DNA of 38,545 nucleotides from an uncultured Oscillospiraceae bacterium (GCA_947626785.1 CANQTO010000022.1:1-38545), one strand, 5' to 3'. Counted from the stretch's first letter, positions 7,325 to 15,303 are shown. Numbers and translations are program-made. The notes: a model not told the origin generated them from the sequence alone.

Positions 7325-7418
7325 TTGCCTAAAAAACAGGCAATTTTGCTGTTTTCCCTATTTTTTAGATAGGGTCCCGCTTTTGCCTAATGAACGTTTT
7401 TTTAGATGCCGGTATAAT
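7325..7418 (+). promoter_or_regulatory. Upstream region of the radical SAM operon
   Basis: A TATAAT (7413-7418) gives a likely -10; no strong -35 is seen at the right distance, so an activator may be needed. Upstream are an inverted repeat TTGCCT-N7-AGGCAA (7325-7343), a second inverted repeat CCCTAT-N7-ATAGGG (7356-7374) and another TTGCCT copy (7383-7388). These differ from the TetR palindrome and suggest a second regulator. Confidence 0.45.
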
Positions 7419-7455
7419 GGGAGCATCCAAAGAAAAATACAAGGAGGTCCTCATC

Positions 7456-8808
7456 ATGGATGTTTCCACCACCCTGAAAAAATACGGTATCAGCAAAGCG
7501 ATCCAATATGTGTATAAGGACCCGGACGAGAATCTGAAAACCCTGATCGACTGGGCGGACAAGTTCTCCAAGGGACAGTTTGAGAGCCAGCGCAGGACCA
7601 TCCGGGCGGCCTTTACGGATCCGGACAATGCCTATTATCCCTTCGTGCGCCATATGCTCCGGGACGTGGATCAGAAGGTGCTGACCACGGCTGCGGTCAA
7701 CTTCTTCGTTAACGCCAACCTGGTGGGCTGGGAGCGGCAGGAGGAGCTGCGCAAACAATATAACTGTAACATCCCCTGGGCCATCCTTCTGGACCCCACC
7801 TCCGCCTGCAACCTCCACTGCGTGGGCTGCTGGGCCGCCGAGTACGGCAACCGGCTGAACCTGAGCTTTGAGGAGATCGACGACATCATCCGCCAGGGCA
7901 AGGACATGGGCGTCTATCTGTACATCTACACCGGCGGCGAACCCCTGGTGCGGAAAAAGGACCTGATCCGCCTGTGCGAGAAGCACTCCGACTGCGTTTT
8001 CCTCTGCTTCACCAACGGCACCCTCATTGACGAGGCCTTTGCCGATGAGATGCTGCGGGTGAAAAACTTTGTCCCCGCCCTCTCCCTGGAGGGCTTCGGC
8101 GAGGCCACCGACAGCCGCCGGGGAGGCGGGGTCTATGAAAAGGTCCTGGCCGCCATGGACCTGATGCACCGGAAAAAGCTGCTCTACGGCATCTCCTCCT
8201 GCTACACCAGCGCCAACTGGGACTCCATCACCTCGGAAGCGTACTACGATATGCTGATCGAGAAGGGCGCCTACTTCATCTGGTATTTCCACTATATGCC
8301 TGTGGGTAACGACGCCTCCCCGGAGCTGCTGCCTACGCCGGAGCAGCGGGCGGAGGTGTTCCGCCGCATCCGGGATTACAGGACCCGCAAGCTGCTGTTT
8401 GCCATGGACTTTCAGAACGACGCGGAATTTGTAGGCGGCTGCATCGCCGGCGGACGGCGTTATCTGCACATCAACGCCAACGGCGACGTGGACCCCTGCG
8501 TCTTTGTCCACTATTCCGACTCCAACATCCGGGAGAAGAGCCTGCTGGATGTGATGCGCTCGCCTCTGTTCATGGCCTACCATGACGGGCAGCCCTTCAA
8601 CGAGAACATGCTCCAGCCCTGCCCCATGCTGGAAAACCCGGACACCCTGCGGGAGATGATCCGCAAGACCGGGGCCAAGTCCACGGATATGCAGTCCCCG
8701 GAGACGGCGGAGCACCTGTGCGCCAAGTGCGACTCCTACGCCGCCTGCTGGCAGCCCACGGCGGAGAACCTCTGGGCAAAGCGCAAGGTAGAGAAGGGGC
8801 AGAAATAA
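7456..8808 (+). CDS. Radical SAM enzyme with SPASM-like C-terminus, function unknown
   Basis: A 450-residue protein. Residues 1-105 form an alpha-helical N-terminal extension. The radical SAM core begins at NIPWAILLDPTSACNLHCVGC: C118, C122 and C125 form the CX3CX2C site for the 4Fe-4S cluster, and TGGEP (159-163) is the SAM-binding GGE motif. Six further cysteines (C329, C348, C389, C422, C425, C431) suggest one or two auxiliary clusters in a SPASM/twitch-like domain. I recognise this as a conserved family of strict anaerobes without an assigned reaction. The ATG at 7456 follows AAGGAGG. It is the first gene of an operon with SAM synthetase, acyltransferase and glycosyltransferases, so a lipid or glycolipid substrate is an attractive inference; a peptide substrate is less likely because no small precursor gene is visible. 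Confidence 0.85.
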   Translation: MDVSTTLKKYGISKAIQYVYKDPDENLKTLIDWADKFSKGQFESQRRTIRAAFTDPDNAYYPFVRHMLRDVDQKVLTTAAVNFFVNANLVGWERQEELRKQYNCNIPWAILLDPTSACNLHCVGCWAAEYGNRLNLSFEEIDDIIRQGKDMGVYLYIYTGGEPLVRKKDLIRLCEKHSDCVFLCFTNGTLIDEAFADEMLRVKNFVPALSLEGFGEATDSRRGGGVYEKVLAAMDLMHRKKLLYGISSCYTSANWDSITSEAYYDMLIEKGAYFIWYFHYMPVGNDASPELLPTPEQRAEVFRRIRDYRTRKLLFAMDFQNDAEFVGGCIAGGRRYLHINANGDVDPCVFVHYSDSNIREKSLLDVMRSPLFMAYHDGQPFNENMLQPCPMLENPDTLREMIRKTGAKSTDMQSPETAEHLCAKCDSYAACWQPTAENLWAKRKVEKGQK

Positions 8809-8847
8809 AGACGAGTTCAACAGCGTACAGGAGGAAATGCAGAAGCT

Positions 8848-9996
8848 ATGGAGAAACGAATTTTTACTTCTGAGTCCGTTACAAGAGGACATCCTGATAA
8901 GATCTGCGACCAGATTGCTGACCGGATACTCGATGAGGCGCTTTGGCAGGACCCAAACTCCCGCGTGGCCTGCGAGGTCACCTGCGCCACCGACCAGGTG
9001 CATATCTTTGGAGAGATCACGACCCAGGCAGAGCTGGATTACGAGGCTCTGGCCAGAAAGGTGATCGCGGAATGCGGGTATACCAGGCGGGGGAAAGGCT
9101 TTGACGCGGCAAGCTGCCGGGTCCGGGTGGATCTGCACCGGCAGTCCCCGGACATCGACCGGGGTGTCTCCCGGAGTGAGGATGCGGACCCATTGGACAG
9201 CGGTGCCGGGGATCAGGGCCTGATGTTCGGCTATGCCTGCCGGCAGACGCCGTCGCTCATGCCCTTCCCCATAGAGATGGCCCACGCTCTGGCCAAGCGT
9301 TTGGAGCAGACCCGCACCTCCGGCCGGCTGCCCTGGCTCCTGCCGGACGGAAAGACCCAGGTGACGGTGGAGTATGACGGCGAGACGCCTGTCCGCATCG
9401 CCACCGTAGTGGTGTCTGCCCAGCATGAGGAGGATATCGGCCTCCAGCAGCTGCGGGACGACATCCTCTCCCATGTGATCCTGCCGGTGCTGCCGAAGGA
9501 GCTGACGGATGAGAGGACCGAGTTTTATATCAATCCCACAGGGCGCTTCGTGGAGGGCGGCCCCGCGGCGGATTCGGGGCTGACCGGGCGCAAGCTGATC
9601 GTGGACAGTTACGGCGGCTATGCCCGCCACGGGGGCGGCGCACTTTCCGGGAAGGACGCCACAAAGGTGGACCGCAGCGGCGCTTACATGGCCCGGTACC
9701 TGGCGAAAAACATTGTGGCCGCCGATCTGGCCGACCGCTGCGAGGTGCAGCTGAGCTATGCCATCGGCCTGGCGGAGCCCACTTCCGTGCTGGTGGAGAC
9801 CTTCGGAACGGCCAAGGTCAACCAGCAGGCGATCCAGGCGTTTATCCACTCCTCGGTGGATCTGCGCCCGGCGGCCATCATCCGGCGCTTCGGCCTGAAC
9901 CGGCCCATTTTCTCAGAGGTCTCCTGCTACGGGCACTTTGGGAGCAACGCTTCGCGTATGCCCTGGGAGCAGACAGACCTGTGCGGCGCCGGCTGA
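8848..9996 (+). CDS. metK: S-adenosylmethionine synthetase
   Basis: A full-length 382-residue enzyme that makes SAM from methionine and ATP in the cytosol. Active-site motifs are present: GHPDK (14-18), HRQSPDIDRGV (98-107), GAGDQG (119-124), LPDGKTQVTVEY (165-176), and GGGALSGKDATKVDRS (262-277), where most enzymes have GGGAFSGKDPTKVDRS. No catalytic residue appears lost. AGGAGG lies 13 nt before the ATG, rather far. It follows the radical SAM gene by 39 nt in the same operon. A metK placed among specialised genes suggests a second copy dedicated to SAM supply for its neighbour; whether another metK exists elsewhere cannot be seen here. Confidence 0.93.
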   Translation: MEKRIFTSESVTRGHPDKICDQIADRILDEALWQDPNSRVACEVTCATDQVHIFGEITTQAELDYEALARKVIAECGYTRRGKGFDAASCRVRVDLHRQSPDIDRGVSRSEDADPLDSGAGDQGLMFGYACRQTPSLMPFPIEMAHALAKRLEQTRTSGRLPWLLPDGKTQVTVEYDGETPVRIATVVVSAQHEEDIGLQQLRDDILSHVILPVLPKELTDERTEFYINPTGRFVEGGPAADSGLTGRKLIVDSYGGYARHGGGALSGKDATKVDRSGAYMARYLAKNIVAADLADRCEVQLSYAIGLAEPTSVLVETFGTAKVNQQAIQAFIHSSVDLRPAAIIRRFGLNRPIFSEVSCYGHFGSNASRMPWEQTDLCGAG

Positions 9997-10015
9997 AGGT
10001 ACGGAGGATGACCCT

Positions 10016-10987
10016 ATGAAACATACTGTGAAGGATGCGGCCCGGACTGCCGCCATGACGGCCGCCGCGGTCACCGCGGCCTCCGTGACCTCCTTTGCCG
10101 CGACCAAATACATGGTCCGCATGGCGCTGGACCGGGAGCCCCCCAAAGCGCCGGAGGCGGCCCGTCGACTCATTGCCGGGGCGATCCCCCATGAGGAATT
10201 CTTCAAGGCGGTGACAGAGGCAGGGGAAAAGCTGGCCGCCAAACCCAATGAAACGGTGGAGATCACGGCCTCCGACGGAACGCCCCTGGTGGGACATTGG
10301 AGGCCGGTCCCCAACGCCCGGCGGGTACTTGTCGCCATGCACGGCTGGCGTTCCACCTGGTACGGGGACTTTGGCCTGATCGCGGATTTCTGGGAGAAAA
10401 ACGGGTGCAGCGTCCTCTATGCCGAGCAGCGGGGGCAGAACAACAGCGGCGGCGATTATATGGGCTTCGGCCTGATGGAGCGCTATGACTGCCAGGACTG
10501 GGTGAGATGGGTCAACAGCCGCACTGGGGCGGCCCTGCCCGTCTATCTCTGCGGCGTATCCATGGGCGCTACCAGCGTACTGATGGCGGCTGGACTTGAT
10601 TTGCCGGGGAATGTACACGGTATCGCCGGGGATTGCGGCTTCACCTCCCCGGACGCCATCTGGCGGCATATCGCCAACGACAATCTGCATATCCCTTATG
10701 GTCTGCGCTCCATGCTGGTGGAGGCCCTGGTGAAGAAAAAGATCCAGGTGGGACCGGAGGATTACTCCACGGTGGACGCCCTGAGCCAGAGCAGGATCCC
10801 CGTGCTGCTGATCCACGGCACTGACGACAGCTTTGTGCCGGTGGAGATGAGCTTTGAAAACTATAAAGCCTGCGCCGGACCGAAAAAGATCTTTGTGGTG
10901 CCCGGAGCCGACCACGGCATGAGCTACTATGTGGACAGAGAAGGGTATGAGGCGGCCGCCAGAGATTTCTGGCAGCAATTTGACTGA
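10016..10987 (+). CDS. Alpha/beta hydrolase, membrane-anchored
   Basis: A 323-residue serine hydrolase. Residues 5-36 form an alanine-rich hydrophobic segment that probably anchors the protein in, or exports it across, the membrane. The fold shows the oxyanion HG (109-110), nucleophile elbow GVSMG with S182, acid residue in HGTDD (D270/D271) and H300 in ADHGM. These are the marks of the BAAT/DUF1749-like peptidase and acyl-ester hydrolases common in Firmicutes. The ATG at 10016 follows GGAGG; the open frame upstream overlaps metK and is rejected. In this operon a lipid ester or acyl chain is a likely substrate, but that is inferred from neighbours only. Confidence 0.85.
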   Translation: MKHTVKDAARTAAMTAAAVTAASVTSFAATKYMVRMALDREPPKAPEAARRLIAGAIPHEEFFKAVTEAGEKLAAKPNETVEITASDGTPLVGHWRPVPNARRVLVAMHGWRSTWYGDFGLIADFWEKNGCSVLYAEQRGQNNSGGDYMGFGLMERYDCQDWVRWVNSRTGAALPVYLCGVSMGATSVLMAAGLDLPGNVHGIAGDCGFTSPDAIWRHIANDNLHIPYGLRSMLVEALVKKKIQVGPEDYSTVDALSQSRIPVLLIHGTDDSFVPVEMSFENYKACAGPKKIFVVPGADHGMSYYVDREGYEAAARDFWQQFD

Positions 10988-11038
10988 CCGGCCCGCGCAT
11001 CCCTTCCGCGGCAAAAAGAGGATCGAGGAGGATAGGAT

Positions 11039-11632
11039 ATGAAAACCACCGCCCTGTTTGCCCTGCTGGGCTATGCCTCCGGCAGCGTATTATACGCGCT
11101 CGTCTTTGCGCGGCTGTTTCATAAGGATATCCTGACAGACACCCGGGACCAAAACCCGGGGGTGGCCAACGCCTTTCAAAAGGGAGGCTTTCTCTGCGGG
11201 CTGCTGACCTTGTGCTGTGAGCTGCTGAAGGGATTTCTGCCGGTCGCGCTCTATCTCCGGCAGGGCGGCAGCGAGGCCGGACTGCTGCTGGTGCTGGCGG
11301 CGCCTGTGCTGGGGCATGTGTTTCCGGCCTGGCGGCGTTTTCACGGCGGAAAGGGCATTGCCGTCAGCTTCGGCTGCCTGCTGGGCCTGGCGCCGGATCT
11401 GCTGCCTGTGCTGATCTTCGCGGGGATCTTCATCCTGTTCTCCACCGTGATAAAGATCTCCCCGCACTTTTACCGGACCCTGGCGGCCTTTTTGTGCGCC
11501 TGCATCGCCATGCCCCTTCTGGGGGTTGGAGAGCCGGTCTGCCTGGGCTTTTTCCTCATGACGCTTACGGTGTTTTTCCGTTTCCAGCTCAGTCAGGAGG
11601 AACGGGAAAAAATGGAGGTAAAATGGCTATGA
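11039..11632 (+). CDS. PlsY-family glycerol-3-phosphate acyltransferase
   Basis: A 197-residue membrane protein of the size and topology of PlsY, which transfers an acyl group from acyl-phosphate to glycerol-3-phosphate. The three conserved loops are recognisable but divergent: SGSVLYALVFAR (about 14-25), DQNPGVANAF (37-46, usually SGNIGATNVLR-like) and GHVFPAWRRFHGGKG (92-106). It is therefore probably a paralogue with an altered substrate rather than the housekeeping enzyme. GAGGAGGATAGG precedes the ATG. Its stop codon overlaps the next gene, so the acyltransferase and glycosyltransferase are translationally coupled. Confidence 0.82.
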   Translation: MKTTALFALLGYASGSVLYALVFARLFHKDILTDTRDQNPGVANAFQKGGFLCGLLTLCCELLKGFLPVALYLRQGGSEAGLLLVLAAPVLGHVFPAWRRFHGGKGIAVSFGCLLGLAPDLLPVLIFAGIFILFSTVIKISPHFYRTLAAFLCACIAMPLLGVGEPVCLGFFLMTLTVFFRFQLSQEEREKMEVKWL

Positions 11633-12762
11633 ATGTTTTGCTGCTGTCCTGCGGTACCGGCGGAGGCCATGACGCCGCCTGTGCCGCCTGCGCCGAGGCC
11701 CTCGAAAGCAGAGGGCACAGGGTCACTACTCTGAACCCCTATACCCTCAAAAGCGCCGGCCTGGCCCGGGGCGTGGACAAGGCCTATATTTCCATGGTCC
11801 AGAAGGTCCCCGCCGCATTTGGGGCCGTGTACCGGCTGGGAGATGCCTACCGCCATCTGCCGGTCAAGTCCCCGGTATACGGGCTGAACCGGCGCATGGG
11901 GCCGGAGCTGGACGCTTACCTTTTGGGCGGACAGTTTGACGCGGTGCTCACCACCCACCTTTTCCCGGCGGAGATCCTGACGGGCTTAAAAAGAAAAGGC
12001 GTTCCTCTGCCCCCGGTCGTTTACATCGCCACGGACTACACCTGCATCCCCTTTACCGAGGAGACGGACTGCGACGCTTATGTGGTCCCCTGGAATGCCT
12101 CATGGGAATTTATACGGCGGGGCCTGCCGCCGGAGCGAGTCTTTGCCCTGGGCATTCCGGTGAGCGCCCGGCTGTCACAGCCGGTGGACCGGGCAGAGCT
12201 CCGGCAGGAACTGGGGCTCTATCCGGAGAAAAAGCTGATCCTCCTGACCGGCGGCAGCATGGGGGCGGGCTGTCTGGAGCAGGCGGTCTCTCTGCTGGTG
12301 GAGCAGGGGGACCGGAACTGGCAGCTGGTAGCCGTCTGCGGCCGGAACCCGGAGCTGGTGGACCGGCTGCGGTCGGTCTACGGCAGCTTCTGTACGGTGC
12401 TGGGCTATACGGACCGTTTTGCCGATTATATGCGGGTGAGCGATCTGTTGGTCTCCAAGCCGGGAGGGCTGTCCTCCACGGAGGCGGCGGTCTGCGGTGT
12501 GCCGCTGATCCACATCTCGCCCATCCCTGGCTGTGAGACGGCCAATATGCGGTGCTTTTCCGCTCAGGGGATGAGCCTGGCGGTCACAGACCCGGAGGTG
12601 CAGCTGCTGGACGCCTGCCGGCGGCTGCTGAACGGCCCGGAGCGGGAGATCATGCTGGAAAACCAGCGGCGGGGCATTTCTGCCGATTCGGCAGAGATAA
12701 TCTGCCGCCTTGCGGAACACCTGGCACGGGAGCGCGATGATGCCCTGCAAATGTCCTCCTGA
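11623..12762 (+). CDS. MGDG-synthase-type glycosyltransferase (GT28-like)
   Basis: A 379-residue GT-B glycosyltransferase. The N-terminal GTGGGHDAA (11-19) is the acceptor-side motif of monogalactosyldiacylglycerol synthase and processive diacylglycerol glucosyltransferases (UgtP type). The C-terminal half carries LLTGGSMGAG and the nucleotide-sugar site SKPGGLSSTEAAVCGVP (about 277-293). The expected reaction is transfer of a hexose from UDP-sugar to a diacylglycerol-like lipid at the inner membrane face. The ATG at 11623 lies 4 nt after GGAGG; an in-frame ATG at 11629 would give an ATGA overlap with plsY and is nearly as likely. The long open frame upstream lies in plsY. Confidence 0.88.
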   Translation: MAMNVLLLSCGTGGGHDAACAACAEALESRGHRVTTLNPYTLKSAGLARGVDKAYISMVQKVPAAFGAVYRLGDAYRHLPVKSPVYGLNRRMGPELDAYLLGGQFDAVLTTHLFPAEILTGLKRKGVPLPPVVYIATDYTCIPFTEETDCDAYVVPWNASWEFIRRGLPPERVFALGIPVSARLSQPVDRAELRQELGLYPEKKLILLTGGSMGAGCLEQAVSLLVEQGDRNWQLVAVCGRNPELVDRLRSVYGSFCTVLGYTDRFADYMRVSDLLVSKPGGLSSTEAAVCGVPLIHISPIPGCETANMRCFSAQGMSLAVTDPEVQLLDACRRLLNGPEREIMLENQRRGISADSAEIICRLAEHLARERDDALQMSS

Positions 12763-13429
12763 GAAAAAGCCCCCGTCCCGCCTGAGTAAAGCTCGCCGGG
12801 CAGCGTTTCTATGCTTCTGGGCAGGGTTTATCGTCCTCTGTGTGGTCTATCGGGATGAGATCACGGTAGAGAACATTTTGAGCTATACGCCCGAACAGCC
12901 TTTTCTGGCGGCTCTTGTGCTGCTGCTCTTGTTTGCTGGGAAAAGCCTGTCTGTGGTGCTGTACAGCGGCATCCTGTACGCGGCCGGAGGGCGGATGTTT
13001 CCGCTCCCCGCCGCGCTGCTGGTCAACAGCCTGGGGAGCGCCGTCATGCTGACCCTGCCCTTTTTCGTAGGCAGGCATATGGGGAAGGAGGCCATGGAGA
13101 ATCTTCTTGAGAAAAATCCCAAGCTCAGAAGCCTTCAGAGCTGGTCTAAGCAAAATGAAGGCTTTCTGATGATGTTTATCCGGATCATCGGGCTGCTGCC
13201 CTCCGATCTGGTCAGTATGTTTTTCGGGGCCTCCGGCGTCTCTTACGGCCGGTATCTCTTTTGGTCGCTGCTGGGGATGCTGCCGTCTGTTATCACGTTC
13301 ACCGTGATGGGGAGAAACCTGCATGACCCGGGCTCTCCGGCCTTTCTGATCGCTGCGGGCTGTGAGCTGGCGATGATGCTCCTGTCTCTGCTTGTCACCA
13401 TCCGAAAGAGGAAAAGGCATGACACATAA
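12737..13429 (+). CDS. VTT-domain (TVP38/DedA-like) membrane protein
   Basis: A 230-residue protein with a charged N-terminus and about five hydrophobic segments. The VTT (SNARE-associated) signature region is present: a glycine-rich re-entrant part (YSGILYAAGGRMFPLPAALL) and RIIGLLPSDLVSMFFGASG in the second half. Proteins of this superfamily are linked to transbilayer movement of lipids and lipid carriers. It begins with two ATG codons at 12737 and 12740 inside the glycosyltransferase gene and overlaps it by 26 nt. In this operon a role in moving the glycolipid product between leaflets is a reasonable inference. Confidence 0.8.
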   Translation: MMPCKCPPEKKPPSRLSKARRAAFLCFWAGFIVLCVVYRDEITVENILSYTPEQPFLAALVLLLLFAGKSLSVVLYSGILYAAGGRMFPLPAALLVNSLGSAVMLTLPFFVGRHMGKEAMENLLEKNPKLRSLQSWSKQNEGFLMMFIRIIGLLPSDLVSMFFGASGVSYGRYLFWSLLGMLPSVITFTVMGRNLHDPGSPAFLIAAGCELAMMLLSLLVTIRKRKRHDT

Positions 13430-14243
13430 ACTGAATATCCTTGTAACGCTGGACGAGAACTATCTCCCCCGGCTGAATGTGATGCTGTATTCGCTGCTCC
13501 GCTCGAACCCGGACTGCTCTTTTGACGTATATCTTCTCCACGGCTCCATCCGGTCGGCGGCGCTGGCGCGGACAAGGGCACTTCTGGCGGGCAGGGGGCG
13601 TCTCTGCCCCATACAGGTCACGGAGCCCCAGCTGGCGGACGCGCCTACCACGGACCGCTATCCCCAGGAGATCTATTACCGGATCTTTGCGGCCCGGTAT
13701 CTGCCCCGGGAGCTGGACCGGGTGCTGTACCTGGACCCGGACCTGATCGTCAACGGCAGCCTTTGGCCCCTGTATACGCTGGATATGACGGACTATTATT
13801 TTGCCGCGGCCTCCCATGTGGGGGCGCTGATGCTGAAGATCAATGACCTTCGCTTGGACATGGACGAGACGGCGCCCTACATCAACTCAGGGGTCATGCT
13901 GATGAACTTAGAGCTTCTCCGCCGGGAGCAAAAGGTGGAGGATGTGTTCCGCTTTATCCGGGAGCGGAAGAATCTGCTGGTGCTGCCGGATCAGGACATC
14001 ATCAGCGGCCTCTACGGCCGGCGGATCTACGCGCTGGACCCCTTCCGCTACAACATGACGGAGCGGCTTTTCCAGGCCCACGCCCCCTTTGACATGGAGC
14101 TGGACCTGGACTGGGTGCGGAAGAACTCCGTCATCATCCATTACTGCGGCCGGAACAAACCCTGGAAAAAGCACTATCTGGGGCAGCTGGATGTGTTTTA
14201 TCTGGAGGCAGAGTCCGGTTTGGAGAAGGTAAAAGGAATATAA
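13419..14243 (+). CDS. Glycosyltransferase family 8 protein
   Basis: A 274-residue GT-A enzyme. LNILVTLDENYLPRLNVMLYS opens the nucleotide-binding fold, LYLDPDLIVNGS (104-115) holds the metal-binding DxD (D106-D108), and NSGVMLMNLELLR and the late HYCGRNKPWK are standard GT8 motifs. Such enzymes transfer hexoses from UDP-sugars onto lipopolysaccharide, glycogenin or glycolipids. The ATG at 13419 overlaps the VTT gene by 11 nt and follows AGAGGAAAAG. A second sugar on the glycolipid begun by the upstream transferase is the simplest reading. This is the last gene of the packed operon. Confidence 0.88.
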   Translation: MTHKLNILVTLDENYLPRLNVMLYSLLRSNPDCSFDVYLLHGSIRSAALARTRALLAGRGRLCPIQVTEPQLADAPTTDRYPQEIYYRIFAARYLPRELDRVLYLDPDLIVNGSLWPLYTLDMTDYYFAAASHVGALMLKINDLRLDMDETAPYINSGVMLMNLELLRREQKVEDVFRFIRERKNLLVLPDQDIISGLYGRRIYALDPFRYNMTERLFQAHAPFDMELDLDWVRKNSVIIHYCGRNKPWKKHYLGQLDVFYLEAESGLEKVKGI

Positions 14244-14267
14244 AAAATATCTGGGAGAACAGGCGAA

Positions 14268-15053
14268 ATGAATCTGTGGGTAAAAGCTTTAGTCTGTTTT
14301 ATAGCTGGCATCGGAGCGGGGCTGGGAACCGGTTTTGCCGGAATGAGCGCCGCCGCGGTCATCAGCCCCATGCTGATCACATTTTTGGATATGCCGGCTT
14401 ATGAGGCGGTAGGAATCGCTCTGGCCAGCGACGTGCTGGCAAGTGCTGTCAGTGCCTATACCTACGGTAAAAATAGAAATCTTGATATAAAAAACGGTCT
14501 TGTTATGATGGTGACCGTCTTGCTTTTTACCTTGGTAGGCAGTTGGGTAGCAAGTCTGGTCCCCAACACCACAATGGGCAGCTTCTCAGTCTTTATGACG
14601 ATGCTTTTGGGCATCAAATTCATTGTAAAACCCGTTATGACCACGAAAGAAGCGATGGCGGACGTAAGCGCGAAAAAGCGAGTGCTCCAATCTATTGTCA
14701 GCGGTATGTTTGTAGGTTTTATCTGTGGCTTTGTGGGCGCGGGCGGCGGAATGATGATGCTGCTCCTGCTGACCAGCGTTTTGGGATATGAATTGAAGAC
14801 CGCTGTCGGTACAAGTGTCTTTATTATGACCTTTACCGCACTGACCGGCGCTGTCAGTCATTTTGCCATCGGCGGTGTTCCCGATTTGTGGTGTCTAATC
14901 TTCTGCGTGGCATTTACTCTGCTGTGGGCAAGGATCGCCGCGTTGTTCGCAAACAGGGCCAGCGCCAAAACGCTCAACAGGGCTGTGGGTGTGGTTCTGA
15001 CGGTCTTGGGCGTGGCAATTCTTTCTGTTAATGTTTTCAGCGGGAGAGGCTAA
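14268..15053 (+). CDS. TSUP-family (TauE/SafE) anion transporter
   Basis: A 261-residue membrane protein with eight hydrophobic helices in two repeated halves; each half opens with the family glycine motif (GAGLGTGFAGMSAA near 16-29 and GFICGFVGAGGGMM near 152-165). TSUP proteins export or import sulfite, sulfoacetate or other sulfur and organic anions; the substrate cannot be told here. It starts 24 nt after the GT8 gene with only a weak GGGAG site, so it may or may not belong to the operon. Its base composition is visibly less GC-rich than the genes before it and a family II repeat lies 13 nt after its stop, so it may have been acquired separately. Confidence 0.88.
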   Translation: MNLWVKALVCFIAGIGAGLGTGFAGMSAAAVISPMLITFLDMPAYEAVGIALASDVLASAVSAYTYGKNRNLDIKNGLVMMVTVLLFTLVGSWVASLVPNTTMGSFSVFMTMLLGIKFIVKPVMTTKEAMADVSAKKRVLQSIVSGMFVGFICGFVGAGGGMMMLLLLTSVLGYELKTAVGTSVFIMTFTALTGAVSHFAIGGVPDLWCLIFCVAFTLLWARIAALFANRASAKTLNRAVGVVLTVLGVAILSVNVFSGRG

Positions 15054-15065
15054 AAGTTATCATTT

Positions 15066-15165
15066 GAACCGCACGGTTTGCGGCGCAGTAACCAAAGAAT
15101 AAGCCGGGAACGCAAACCAGGGAGGCCGCGGACGAATGAAGAATCGTCTGCGGCCTCCCTGGTTT
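15066..15165. repeat. Family II repeat, copy 2: 42-bp block plus hairpin
   Basis: 15066-15107 matches 3194-3235 at 40 of 42 positions. Seven bases later comes a large hairpin: 16 perfect pairs (AAACCAGGGAGGCCGC, 15114-15129, with 15150-15165). The hairpin sequence is unrelated to that following copy 1. It is well placed to end transcription of the TSUP gene, although only TTTGGG follows it. Confidence 0.6.
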
Positions 15166-15303
15166 GGGTGAAGTGGGTCAGATTTTCCCGTTTTCGGGCA
15201 GGGGATCGGTTTATTTCCCGTGTGGGTCTTGTGTGGGTCAGGGCCGATTTCAGGGGAGAAAGGATAGGACAGTGGTCCACGGGGATGGGGCAGTTTTGTA
15301 CAG
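15166..15303. other. Non-coding stretch between repeats
   Basis: No gene is seen. It contains a short hairpin CCCG-TTTT-CGGG (15187-15198) and two direct copies of TGTGGGTC (15221-15228 and 15232-15239). The long minus-strand open frame covering this stretch and tRNA-Tyr is an artefact. Confidence 0.4.

Noticed and set aside
7456-8808. Naming the radical SAM enzyme as HpnH, Tes/Mss or a peptide maturase
   Set aside because: Context favours lipids, but sequence alone does not identify any of these; no precursor peptide gene is visible.
7402-9849. Minus-strand open frame of 815 codons opposite the radical SAM and metK genes
   Set aside because: Antisense artefact of GC-rich coding sequence; both plus-strand genes are certain.
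11494-11622. Longer N-terminus for the MGDG-type glycosyltransferase
   Set aside because: The extension lies in the plsY gene in another frame, and the known family begins at the GTGGGH region; GGAGG supports the later start.
3204-15107. Declaring the 3.2-15.1 kb interval an integrated element
   Set aside because: The integrase remnant lies outside the interval, the tRNA genes are not at the repeat itself, and the repeat may be a dispersed element; kept as a hypothesis only.
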